A stretch of 64,000 nt of DNA from Hyphomicrobium_B sp001006785 (lineage in GTDB: Bacteria > Pseudomonadota > Alphaproteobacteria > Rhizobiales > Hyphomicrobiaceae), in contig NZ_CDHO01000002.1 in assembly GCF_001006785.1 (NCBI RefSeq), positions 620,001 to 684,000 on the forward strand. The letters are read 5' to 3'. This document shows, piece after piece, positions 8,235 to 16,473 of this stretch. Positions within the stretch are counted from its first letter, which is position 1. Each line of letters opens with the position of its first letter. The position numbers were made by a program, and so were the translations under genes. The notes under the pieces are model-generated. The model made no database searches. It had not been told where the DNA came from and saw nothing but the letters and a program-made list of their open reading frames with translations.

Positions 8235-8477
8235 ATGAGCGATGTTGCAGAGCGCGTGAAGAAAATTGTCGTAGAGCATCTTGGCGTCGAGGCCGATAAG
8301 GTCACGGACAACGCCAGCTTCATCGACGACCTTGGCGCGGATAGCTTGGATACGGTTGAGCTCGTGATGGCGTTCGAAGAAGAATTCGGATGCGAAATTC
8401 CGGATGATGCCGCTGAGCACATCCTTACCGTTGGCGACGCCGTAAAGTTTCTGGAAAAGAACGCCAGCGCGGCCTGA
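8235..8477 (+). CDS. acpP: Acyl carrier protein
   Basis: An 80-residue acidic four-helix protein that carries growing acyl chains on a phosphopantetheine arm. The attachment site is Ser37 in the canonical GADSLDTVELVM motif. Length and charge match AcpP of other proteobacteria (77-80 residues). An in-frame TTG 6 bases earlier is possible, but ATG at 8235 preceded by GAGG fits the family. It lies between fabG and fabF and is bounded by hairpins on both sides, which would let it be expressed more strongly than its neighbours. Confidence 0.98.
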   Translation: MSDVAERVKKIVVEHLGVEADKVTDNASFIDDLGADSLDTVELVMAFEEEFGCEIPDDAAEHILTVGDAVKFLEKNASAA

Positions 8478-8503
8478 GCGTCCTCGTTCATCCGCAGAAT
8501 TGA

Positions 8504-8566
8504 GGCGCGGGCACTCGCGCCCGTCGGATTGGATTTGAAGGGGGCTGGGATGACCGGCCCCCTTCA
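8504..8566 (+). terminator. Two tandem hairpins between acpP and fabF
   Basis: The first is GGCGCG (8504-8509) with CGCGCC (8516-8521). The second is a near-perfect 13-pair stem, TGAAGGGGGCTGG (8536-8548) with CCGGCCCCCTTCA (8554-8566), including one G-T pair. No T-run follows. They probably attenuate transcription into fabF or protect the acpP 3' end. Confidence 0.6.
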
Positions 8567-8617
8567 CATGCTGATTGCGATCGACCTTCATTTCCAACAG
8601 CCAAGCAAGAAGAAGCC

Positions 8618-9880
8618 ATGCGCCGAGTAGTCATCACAGGAATGGGTATCGTCTCCCCCGTTGGCTGCGGTGTTGAGGCAGCCTGGAAAAATCTGCTCGC
8701 GGGGCAAAGCGGCGCCCGCCGCGTCGAAGAGTTCGAAGTCTCCGACATCACCTGCCAGATCGCGAATTTCATTCCGCGCGGCGCGACTGCGGAAGGCAAG
8801 TTCAATCCCGACGATTGGATGGAGCCGAAAGAGCAGCGCAAGGTCGACGACTTCATCATCTATGCCGTCGCGGCGGCTGCGCAGGCCATTCGCGATTCCG
8901 GCCTGAAATTCGAGACGGCCGAAGCGCAGGAGCGCGCCGGCGTTCTGATCGGTTCCGGCATCGGCGGATTGTCGGGCATTGCCGACACGTCGATCCTGCT
9001 CAAGGAAAAAGGTCCGCGCCGCGTCTCGCCGTTCTTCATTCCTGGGCGGCTGATCAATCTCGCGGGCGGCTACGTCTCAATCATGCATAACCTGCGCGGG
9101 CCGAACAACGCCGTCGTCACGGCGTGCGCCACCGGTACGCACGCGATCGGCGACGCGGCGCGCATCATCGCGCTCGACGACGCTGACGTGATGGTGGCGG
9201 GTGGTTCCGAAAGCCCGATCTGCCGCATCGCGATGGCGGGCTTCGCCGCCTGCCGCGCGCTGTCGACGGGCTTCAACGATACGCCGACGAAAGCATCGCG
9301 CCCCTACGACAAGGATCGCGACGGGTTCGTGATGGGCGAGGGCGCCGGCATCGTCGTCCTCGAAAGCTACGAGCATGCCAAGGCGCGCGGCGCGACGATC
9401 TACGCCGAGGTGATCGGCTACGGCATGTCGGCCGACGCATTCCACATCACCGCACCTGCTGAAGACGGCGACGGCGCTTACCGTTGCATGAAGATGGCTC
9501 TCAACCGCGCTGGTGTTTCGCCGAGCGAGATCGACTACGTCAACGCGCACGGCACCTCGACGCCGATGGGCGACGAGATCGAGCTCAAGGCTGTCGAACG
9601 CCTGTTCGGCAACACGGCGGGCAAGCTCGCGATGTCGTCGACGAAGTCGGCGATCGGCCATCTCCTCGGCGCCGCTGGTGCGGTCGAGGCGATTTTCTCG
9701 ACCCTCGCGATCCGAGATAACATTGCGCCGCCGACGCTCAACCTCGATACGCCGTCGGTGGAAACCGCGATCGATCTGGTGCCACACGCGCCCAAAAAGC
9801 GTGACATCAATATCGCGCTGTCGAACTCGTTCGGCTTTGGCGGCACCAATGCCTGCCTGGTGCTGCGAAGAGCAGCTTAA
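8618..9880 (+). CDS. fabF: 3-oxoacyl-ACP synthase II
   Basis: A 420-residue condensing enzyme that elongates acyl-ACP with malonyl-ACP. The nucleophile is Cys170 in VVTACATGTHAIGD. The two catalytic histidines lie in VNAHGTSTPMGD and STKSAIGHLLGAAG, and the C-terminus has NSFGFGGTNACLV. Length agrees with FabF (about 413). It is downstream of acpP across the hairpin pair, completing the fab cluster, and mltG follows on the same strand, as in many proteobacteria. Confidence 0.97.
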   Translation: MRRVVITGMGIVSPVGCGVEAAWKNLLAGQSGARRVEEFEVSDITCQIANFIPRGATAEGKFNPDDWMEPKEQRKVDDFIIYAVAAAAQAIRDSGLKFETAEAQERAGVLIGSGIGGLSGIADTSILLKEKGPRRVSPFFIPGRLINLAGGYVSIMHNLRGPNNAVVTACATGTHAIGDAARIIALDDADVMVAGGSESPICRIAMAGFAACRALSTGFNDTPTKASRPYDKDRDGFVMGEGAGIVVLESYEHAKARGATIYAEVIGYGMSADAFHITAPAEDGDGAYRCMKMALNRAGVSPSEIDYVNAHGTSTPMGDEIELKAVERLFGNTAGKLAMSSTKSAIGHLLGAAGAVEAIFSTLAIRDNIAPPTLNLDTPSVETAIDLVPHAPKKRDINIALSNSFGFGGTNACLVLRRAA

Positions 9881-10016
9881 ACACCGGCCGACTTCGCCGT
9901 TTTGCCACAATTTCCGTTGAGCGTCCGATCGAGGGGCGGGGCTGATGAAGTGTGTGTGATTGAGCTATTCTCAATCGCTCGCTGCCGCTTCTTCAAGGGA
10001 CAATGCTCTGAGTATC

Positions 10017-11423
10017 ATGAGTCAGCAAAGACGCCGCCCGGACGGGAACAAGACCGCCCGCACCGCCGGAGCACGAAGTCCAGCCGAACGCCTCGAACCC
10101 GGCCGAGCGCCCCGCCGGCCGCGCGGCCTCGACGCGCGCGAACCGTCACGCGTCGTGTCGACACTCGTGCGCATCATCAGCGGCGTGCTCACGGTTTCGC
10201 TGATTGGCATGCTGCTCGTCGGCGGCATGTCGTTCACCATCTACAACCAGTATGAAAGCCCCGGCCCCCTCGATGCGCCGCGCGTCGTCGTCATTCCGAA
10301 AGGCGAGGGGCGTATCGCTATCGCGGAACGGCTCGAGAAGGACGGCATCATTTCCAATCGCTGGACGTTCGTCGGCGGCCACCTGATGCAGAACTTCTTC
10401 GGCCAGCGAAAGAACGGCGAACTCAAAGCCGGCGAGTATGAAATCAAGGAGCACGCGTCGATCCGCGAAGTGATCGACACGCTCTCCGAAGGCAAGTCGA
10501 TCCTCTACAAGGCGACGCTGCCCGAAGGACTTACGAGCGAGCAGATCGTCGAACGGCTGAAAGCCGAACCGAGCCTCAGCGGTGAAGTCACGCACGTTCC
10601 GCCGGAAGGGTCGCTCCTGCCGGACACCTACTATTTCTCGAAAGGCACGCCGCGACAGGAGATCCTGGAGCGCATGCAGGCCGAGATGGGAAAGGCGATC
10701 AGTGCGCTCTGGGAAAATCGCGACCCAAGCCTGCCGATCAAGTCTGCCGAGGAATTGGTGACGTTCGCGTCGATCGTCGAAAAGGAAACCGGGCGCGCGG
10801 ATGAACGCGATCGCGTCGCCGCCGTTTTCTACAATCGCTTGAGAAAGGGCATGCGCCTGCAATCCGATCCGACGATCGTCTACGGCATCGTCGGCGGCCA
10901 GGGCGCGCTCGGGCGAGGCATCACCAAGTTCGATATCGAGACGAAGTCGCCATACAACACCTATCAGATCAGCGGTCTGCCACCGGGACCGATCTGCAAT
11001 CCCGGCAAGTCGGCGATGCAGGCAGCGCTGCATCCGGCGCAAACGTCTGACCTCTACTTTGTCGCCGACGGCACGGGCGGACACGCATTCTCTGAAAATC
11101 TGAAAGATCACAACACGGCGGTTCAGAAATGGCGTGAGGTCGAGAAGCAGCGCGCCAAGCCGGACGGCGCCGACGACAGCAAGGCGGACGATAACAGCGC
11201 CCCGATCCCGCAGGCCAAGCCCGACGCCGCCGCCAAGGATCAAGCGCGCAAGGGCAAGGCAGTCCAGCAGGCGCGCAAGAACGCCAAGGCCACGCAAAAT
11301 CAGTCGCCTGGTACCGCGACAGCCGGAGGCGGCGACGGCGCTGCAGCATCGGATCAGGCTTCGGGAGCAGCCACAGACACGGCCGACGTTCCGCTCCCGG
11401 TCAAAAAGCCGAAGAAGCAGTAA
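10017..11423 (+). CDS. mltG: Endolytic murein transglycosylase MltG with a long C-terminal tail
   Basis: A 468-residue membrane-anchored YceG-family enzyme that cuts nascent peptidoglycan glycan strands and so sets their length. It has a basic cytoplasmic N-terminus (residues 1-46), one membrane segment (about 47-72), a LysM-like region and the catalytic domain. The catalytic Glu is residue 255 in FASIVEKETG, and the domain ends QISGLPPGPICNPG. Residues beyond about 380 form a low-complexity Lys/Ala/Asp/Gln-rich periplasmic tail absent from E. coli MltG (340 residues). An in-frame TTG at 9960 would add 19 residues; the ATG at 10017 was preferred. Confidence 0.94.
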   Translation: MSQQRRRPDGNKTARTAGARSPAERLEPGRAPRRPRGLDAREPSRVVSTLVRIISGVLTVSLIGMLLVGGMSFTIYNQYESPGPLDAPRVVVIPKGEGRIAIAERLEKDGIISNRWTFVGGHLMQNFFGQRKNGELKAGEYEIKEHASIREVIDTLSEGKSILYKATLPEGLTSEQIVERLKAEPSLSGEVTHVPPEGSLLPDTYYFSKGTPRQEILERMQAEMGKAISALWENRDPSLPIKSAEELVTFASIVEKETGRADERDRVAAVFYNRLRKGMRLQSDPTIVYGIVGGQGALGRGITKFDIETKSPYNTYQISGLPPGPICNPGKSAMQAALHPAQTSDLYFVADGTGGHAFSENLKDHNTAVQKWREVEKQRAKPDGADDSKADDNSAPIPQAKPDAAAKDQARKGKAVQQARKNAKATQNQSPGTATAGGGDGAAASDQASGAATDTADVPLPVKKPKKQ

Positions 11424-11520
11424 CCAAGAAACACGCAGGCTCTCGCTGGATCGGGTTGGCGTATTCGGCCCGACCCGTTAAGTTGCGCGCCGCATAAAAG
11501 TCCAGGCGAGACCTTCCGCG

Positions 11521-12411
11521 ATGACAATCTCCAGCATGACCGGTTTTGCACGCGCCGACGGCTCGACCGATGGTTTGAGCTGGATCTGGGAATCGCGCAG
11601 CGTCAACGGTCGTGGGCTCGATGTCCGCCTGCGTCTGCCTCCGGGTTACGAGGCGCTCGAAATCCCGGCGCGCGACGCCGTCGCCAAGCGTTTCGCGCGC
11701 GGCAGCATTTCGCTGTCGTTGTCGATCGAGAAGCAGCAGACGAACGGCGCCATCCGCTTGAACGAGCAGGTGCTCGCCGACGTCATCAAGGCCGCCGATC
11801 GCGTCTCGACCTTGAGCGGCGCGACGAAGCCCGATGCGGCGCAGCTTCTGATGATCAAGGGGGTGCTCGAGACATCCGACCAGGCGACCGAAGACGCCGC
11901 CGCCCGCGCGTCCCGCGAAAAGACAATTCTGCAAAGTCTCGAGGTTGCGCTCGATAAGCTTGGCGAAGCCCGCCGCGCGGAAGGCGCGCGCCTGGGCGGC
12001 GTCATTCACGATCAAATCTCGCAGATCGAGCAGCTGGCGGCGACCGTGCGGGCGTCTCCGTCGCGCGCGCCGGAGGCGGTCATGACCCGCTTGAAAGATG
12101 CGATTGCGCGTCTCGTCGATACGACGGCTGCGCTTGACGACCAGCGCTTGCACCAGGAAGCCGTGCTGATCGCGACGCGTGCCGACGTCGAAGAAGAGTT
12201 GCAACGATTGTCGGCCCACGTCGCCGCTGCCCGCGATATTCTCGCCGAACGCGGCTCGGTCGGGCGTAAGCTCGATTTCCTCGCGCAGGAATTCAATCGC
12301 GAGGCCAACACGCTGTGCTCGAAGGCGAACGCCGTCGACATCACGCGGCTCGGTCTGCAGCTCAAGACGGTCATCGACCAGTTTCGCGAACAAGTCCAAA
12401 ACGTCGAATAG
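11521..12411 (+). CDS. yicC: YicC/YloC family endoribonuclease
   Basis: A 296-residue protein starting MTISSMTGFARADG, the YicC N-terminal signature. It ends with the conserved C-terminal segment REQVQNVE after GRKLDFLAQEFNREANTLCSKA. YicC-family proteins are metal-dependent endoribonucleases that help degrade small RNAs and mRNAs in E. coli and B. subtilis. The gene sits 97 bases after mltG and 27 bases before gmk; yicC-gmk linkage is common in alphaproteobacteria. The ATG immediately gives the conserved N-terminus, so the start is secure. Confidence 0.93.
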   Translation: MTISSMTGFARADGSTDGLSWIWESRSVNGRGLDVRLRLPPGYEALEIPARDAVAKRFARGSISLSLSIEKQQTNGAIRLNEQVLADVIKAADRVSTLSGATKPDAAQLLMIKGVLETSDQATEDAAARASREKTILQSLEVALDKLGEARRAEGARLGGVIHDQISQIEQLAATVRASPSRAPEAVMTRLKDAIARLVDTTAALDDQRLHQEAVLIATRADVEEELQRLSAHVAAARDILAERGSVGRKLDFLAQEFNREANTLCSKANAVDITRLGLQLKTVIDQFREQVQNVE

Positions 12412-12438
12412 AATGAGAGCAGGGATTCACAACATCCG

Positions 12439-13089
12439 ATGAGCGTCGCGGCACCCGAACCCCACATCGCACGACGTGGCCTGCTCTTCATTATTTCGTC
12501 GCCATCCGGCGCTGGGAAAACGACGCTCGCCCGCCGGCTGCTTGCTGCCGACAGCGGCATCGAGATGTCGGTTTCGGTCACGACACGCGCGCCGCGCCCC
12601 GGCGAGCAGGATGGTGTCGATTATCACTTCGTCGATCGCGATCGGTTCGAGACGATGAAGTCGCGCGGCGAGCTTCTCGAATGGGCCCGCGTTTTCGACA
12701 ATCACTACGGGACGCCGCGCCAGCCGGTCGAAGCTGCGATCGCCGCCGGCAAGGACGTGCTGTTCGATATCGATTGGCAAGGTGCGCAGCAGCTTTCGGA
12801 AAAGCTGAAGGGCGACGTCGTCCTCGTGTTCGTGCTGCCGCCGTCGGGCAATGTGCTCGAGGATCGGCTGAAATCGCGCGCGCAGGACTCGGCCGAAATC
12901 GTTGCCCGGCGCATGGCCGCCGCGTCCGCCGAAATCAGCCATTGGGCGGAATACGACTACGTGATCGTCAACACCGAGATCGAGAAAAGCGCGGCCGCCG
13001 TGCAATCCATCCTCGTCGCGGAACGGCTGAAGCGCGACCGGCTTCTCGGATTGTCCGACTTCGTGCGCGACATGCAGGCGGTGCTCTAG
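12439..13089 (+). CDS. gmk: Guanylate kinase
   Basis: A 216-residue P-loop kinase that phosphorylates GMP to GDP. The P-loop is SSPSGAGKTT near residue 20, and the GMP-binding region includes SVTTRAPRPGEQDGVDYHFV. Length is typical (207-220). It follows yicC on the same strand and converges with rsmA, whose 3' end overlaps it by 4 bases, so there is no room for a separate terminator between them. Confidence 0.96.
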   Translation: MSVAAPEPHIARRGLLFIISSPSGAGKTTLARRLLAADSGIEMSVSVTTRAPRPGEQDGVDYHFVDRDRFETMKSRGELLEWARVFDNHYGTPRQPVEAAIAAGKDVLFDIDWQGAQQLSEKLKGDVVLVFVLPPSGNVLEDRLKSRAQDSAEIVARRMAAASAEISHWAEYDYVIVNTEIEKSAAAVQSILVAERLKRDRLLGLSDFVRDMQAVL

Positions 13090-13958
13090 GTTCGCTCCCA
13101 CTCGCCACGATCGAAGATCGCGGCGAGGCGCGCGAATTCCTCGACCGAAAGATCTTCCGCCCGCCGCTCCGGCGCAATGCCGCCCTCGCGCAAAAGAAGC
13201 TCCGCCATCGGCGTGAGTTGCTTCAAACTCGACCGCAGCATCTTCCGGCGTTGGCCGAACGCGGCTGCCGTGACGCGCGCGAGCGTCGAGACGCGGCAGC
13301 GCGGCTGCGGCTCTGCGATGGGGCGAAAATCGACAACGGCCGACGATACTTTCGGCGGCGGCGTGAACGCTTCCGGCGGCAGATTGATGACGATCCGCGC
13401 CTCTGTCCGGTACTGCGCGAGCACGGAAAGCCGGCCGTAGGCTTTTGTGCGCGGCGCGGCGATGATGCGCTCGGCGACTTCGCGCTGAAACATCAGCACC
13501 ATGCGGTCGAACCACGGCGGCCACGGCTCCGTCTCGAGCCAATCGACCAGAAGCACCGACGCGATGTTGTAGGGCAGGTTGGCCGCGATCGTGACCGGAT
13601 GCGCGCCGGCGATGAGTTCCGTCCAATCGGTTTTCAGCGCATCGCCCGCATGAACTCTGAGTTGGCCGGGATATCGTGCGGCGATCTCGTCGAGTGCTGC
13701 CAGGCACCTGTCGTCGCGCTCGATCGCAATGACGTTCTTCGCGCCTTCGATCAGCAGCGCGCGCGTCAGGCCGCCGGGACCAGGACCGATTTCGACGACC
13801 GTGCTGTTGCTGATGTCGCCCGCCGCGCGCGCGATCTTCCGCGTCAGATTGAGATCGAGAAGAAAATTCTGTCCGAGCGATTTCTTCGCCGCGAGCCCGT
13901 GCCGCTCGATCACGTCTCGAAGAGGTGGAAGTCCGTCGGCAGTCGTCATGGCACTCAC
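13086..13958 (-). CDS. rsmA: 16S rRNA (adenine1518/1519-N6) dimethyltransferase
   Basis: A 290-residue KsgA-family methyltransferase that dimethylates two adjacent adenines in helix 45 of 16S rRNA late in 30S assembly. It shows the SAM-binding motif VVEIGPGPGGLTRALL, the N-terminal KSLGQNFLLD and the catalytic NLPYNI motif. Its start overlaps the pdxA stop by 4 bases (ATGA), so it is translationally coupled as the last gene of the lptFG-lptD-surA-pdxA-rsmA operon. The same surA-pdxA-rsmA order occurs in E. coli. Confidence 0.96.
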   Translation of the reverse strand: MSAMTTADGLPPLRDVIERHGLAAKKSLGQNFLLDLNLTRKIARAAGDISNSTVVEIGPGPGGLTRALLIEGAKNVIAIERDDRCLAALDEIAARYPGQLRVHAGDALKTDWTELIAGAHPVTIAANLPYNIASVLLVDWLETEPWPPWFDRMVLMFQREVAERIIAAPRTKAYGRLSVLAQYRTEARIVINLPPEAFTPPPKVSSAVVDFRPIAEPQPRCRVSTLARVTAAAFGQRRKMLRSSLKQLTPMAELLLREGGIAPERRAEDLSVEEFARLAAIFDRGEWERT

Positions 13959-15016
13959 GTCACGGCCGTGCGCGCGCGCCGCGTGCTCATCTCGGCCGCG
14001 AGTTTAAGCGCTGAGATCAGGCTGGCCGCTGACGCCGTGCCTTTGCCCGCGATACCGAACGCCGTGCCGTGATCGGGCGAGGTTCTGACGAACGGCAGCC
14101 CGAGCGTGGCGTTGACGCCGGAATCGAACGCCAGCGTCTTGATCGGGATCAGCGCCTGATCGTGATACATCGCGATTGCCGCGTCATACGTTTCGCGCGC
14201 CGCTGCATGAAACAGTGTGTCGGCGGAATGCGGACCTGTCGCATCAATGCCGTCCGATCGGAGCGCCGCGATGGCAGGCGCGATGATATCGCGATCCTCG
14301 CTGCCGAGCGCGCCGTCTTCGCCTGCGTGCGGATTGAGCCCGGTCACGACGAGACGGGGCTCGGCAATTCCGAAATCCTGCTTCAGCGCCGCCGCAACGA
14401 TGCGCGCGGTCTCGATGATTTTCTCGGAGGTCAGCAGCGATGGCACAGATTTGAGCGGCACGTGGATCGTCACGGGCACGACACGGAGTTCGGGCGACGC
14501 GAGCATCATGACCGGCTCGGCAGGACGTGCGGGCCAAAGCTCGCTTGCGAGCGAGCCGAGATATTCCGTGTGCCCCGCGAACTGAAAGCCGGCGTCGTAG
14601 AGTACCGACTTCGCGATCGGATTGGTAACGACGGCTGAGGCTTGTCCCGCCGCAACCGCTTCGACCGCGCGACGGATCGCAAGGATGACGGCCGGACCAT
14701 TCTGAGAGTCGGGAACTCCGGGTTGCGCGGCGCGGACCAGCGGCACGTCAACGACCGGCAAGGCCCGAGCAAAGACGTCGGCCGCAGCACGTGCATCGGG
14801 AACGGCGACGACATCGCAATCGACGCCGAGCGCACGGCGTGTCTCGCGCATGAGGTTGAGATCGGCAAAGAGAGCAAATGCCGGAAGCGCGTTCGCCTCA
14901 CGGGTACGCCACGCGTCTATCGCGAGTTCCGGCCCGATGCCGGCGGGATCACCCATCGTGAGTGCAAGAGGAGTGACTGCGAGAGGAACCTGACGCGCGC
15001 TCGCCTGAGCGGCCAT
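13955..15016 (-). CDS. pdxA: 4-hydroxythreonine-4-phosphate dehydrogenase
   Basis: A 353-residue enzyme of the DXP-dependent vitamin B6 pathway, oxidising 4-phosphohydroxy-L-threonine before condensation by PdxJ. It shows the conserved LTMGDPAGIGPE near the N-terminus, HTEYLGSL, and the LNPHAGEDG segment, with a metal-binding His in AMYHDQALIPIK. The ATG at 15016 comes two bases after the surA stop; a TTG at 15022 is in frame but less likely. The downstream end overlaps rsmA by 4 bases. Confidence 0.96.
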   Translation of the reverse strand: MAAQASARQVPLAVTPLALTMGDPAGIGPELAIDAWRTREANALPAFALFADLNLMRETRRALGVDCDVVAVPDARAAADVFARALPVVDVPLVRAAQPGVPDSQNGPAVILAIRRAVEAVAAGQASAVVTNPIAKSVLYDAGFQFAGHTEYLGSLASELWPARPAEPVMMLASPELRVVPVTIHVPLKSVPSLLTSEKIIETARIVAAALKQDFGIAEPRLVVTGLNPHAGEDGALGSEDRDIIAPAIAALRSDGIDATGPHSADTLFHAAARETYDAAIAMYHDQALIPIKTLAFDSGVNATLGLPFVRTSPDHGTAFGIAGKGTASAASLISALKLAAEMSTRRARTAVT

Positions 15017-15018
15017 GG

Positions 15019-16347
15019 TCAACGGTACTCGATATGAGCGTCTTCGCGAAGGTCTTTGAGATAGCGGCGCGCCATGACTTCGAACTCTTTCTGTTTCAAC
15101 TCGCCTTCGGCCTGCGTGCGCTTATCGGCGTCGGATTTGACGGAGTCGCGTCCGCAGACAACGTAAAGCTCGACGGCGCCGTCGCCGACGCTTGGCGGCA
15201 ACATCTCTCCGTCGCTTGCGTTGAGCAGGAGTGTACGGGTCGGCTCGGGGAGCGTCGAGGATTTCCTTTTGCCGATGTTCTCGAACTTGGCGCCCGGAAT
15301 GCCGGTCGCAGCTGCAGCCGTCGATTTGCAATCGGTAAAGCGCGAACGAACCTTTTCCGCTTCCTCAATGCGCTGAGCGATGCCGTGTTCTTCCATCTTT
15401 TTCGGCAGCATGATTTGTACGCGCTGGATCTGCAACTCAACGTCTTCCTGCGCCGAGCCCGCCGCCGTCGCCACCATCTTGTCGACGTCCTTGGTGTTGA
15501 CGTTGATCAGCGGGCCAAAGCGCCGCCGCACGACCTCGTTCCACGACAGCGCGGCGCGGATACGGCTCTTCATCGGGTCGATGCTGCCACCGACCTGCTT
15601 GGTGAACTGATCGAGCGTCATCTTGTTGCGCTCGGCGATGCCGTTGATCACGCGGTCGACTTCGGAGTCTTCAATCGTGACGCTCTGCTTCTTCGCTTCC
15701 TGCAGCTTCAGCCGCTCGTCGATCAGTTCCTCGATCGCCTGCTTTTTGACCGTCGGCAGAGACGCCTTGCGCGCGCTCTCGAATGCCTCGCGCTGCAAGT
15801 TCATGCCGAAGTCTTTTTTCTTCTTCTCGAAGATGGCGATAATCTCGTCGCGCGACTTGCCCTGGTTGGCTTGCACGACCTGATTGAGGAGCGCCTTCAG
15901 ACGCTCCGTCGTCTTCGGATTCTTGATGATGGCTTCGAAATTGGCCTTGGCTTGAGCCTGCACGCCGGAGCCGCTGAGCAGCATCGCGCGACGGTCGACC
16001 TCGAAACCCGTAATGGGTTCGTCGTTGACGAGAACCTCGATCACGTTCTCGCCGCCAACGGGATCGGATGAAACCGGCTCGCGGCTCGCGGTCTCGGAGC
16101 CTTTGCCTTTCGCTGCGGGAGCCGACTTTTTGCGGCCCTTCTTGTCCGTTGCCTTATCGCCTGCGGCATCCGTATTGCCGACCGCGGGCGCTCCCAGCAG
16201 GCCGCCGGTTCCATCGCCCGTCACGGCAACGGTGCCGCCCTGCGCCAGAGCGGCGACGGCGCCGATCGTCAGCAACAGCCCCGCGGCGACCGCGATCCCC
16301 GCCGGCCGGACAATCGAAGTCAAACGTTTATCGTGTGAAAACGGCAT
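15019..16347 (-). CDS. surA: SurA-type periplasmic chaperone with degenerate parvulin region
   Basis: A 442-residue exported protein. A signal peptide spans about residues 1-36 (hydrophobic IAVAAGLLLTIGAVAALAQG), then a Gly/Lys-rich linker. The SurA N-terminal chaperone domain begins ENVIEVLVNDEPITGFEVDR and includes helices with DERLKLQEAKKQ. The remaining C-terminal part is the size of one parvulin domain but lacks its usual GGDLGW-type motif, so prolyl isomerase activity is doubtful. SurA guides outer-membrane proteins such as LptD. The position between lptD and pdxA matches surA in other proteobacteria. An upstream in-frame start exists but lies before the signal peptide. Confidence 0.85.
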   Translation of the reverse strand: MPFSHDKRLTSIVRPAGIAVAAGLLLTIGAVAALAQGGTVAVTGDGTGGLLGAPAVGNTDAAGDKATDKKGRKKSAPAAKGKGSETASREPVSSDPVGGENVIEVLVNDEPITGFEVDRRAMLLSGSGVQAQAKANFEAIIKNPKTTERLKALLNQVVQANQGKSRDEIIAIFEKKKKDFGMNLQREAFESARKASLPTVKKQAIEELIDERLKLQEAKKQSVTIEDSEVDRVINGIAERNKMTLDQFTKQVGGSIDPMKSRIRAALSWNEVVRRRFGPLINVNTKDVDKMVATAAGSAQEDVELQIQRVQIMLPKKMEEHGIAQRIEEAEKVRSRFTDCKSTAAAATGIPGAKFENIGKRKSSTLPEPTRTLLLNASDGEMLPPSVGDGAVELYVVCGRDSVKSDADKRTQAEGELKQKEFEVMARRYLKDLREDAHIEYR

Positions 16348-16473
16348 CCCCAGGAGGTCCACTGTCGAATCGCTCAAGCCAGCAGGATACTGCAGCCGCG
16401 CTGAGCCTTTGGCGCTTATCCACATCAAGAGTGGCCAAAATCCGGCCCATTCGACCGAGCGTCGAAGCAGGCG

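Noticed and set aside
10146..11297. Long minus-strand open frame (383 codons) opposite mltG
   Set aside because: GC-rich shadow frame. The plus strand encodes a clear MltG; the minus product is Arg/Asp-rich low-complexity with no motif.
12681..14072. Plus-strand open frame of 463 codons across gmk and opposite rsmA
   Set aside because: It crosses two well-supported genes in the wrong frame and is Arg-rich without any domain.
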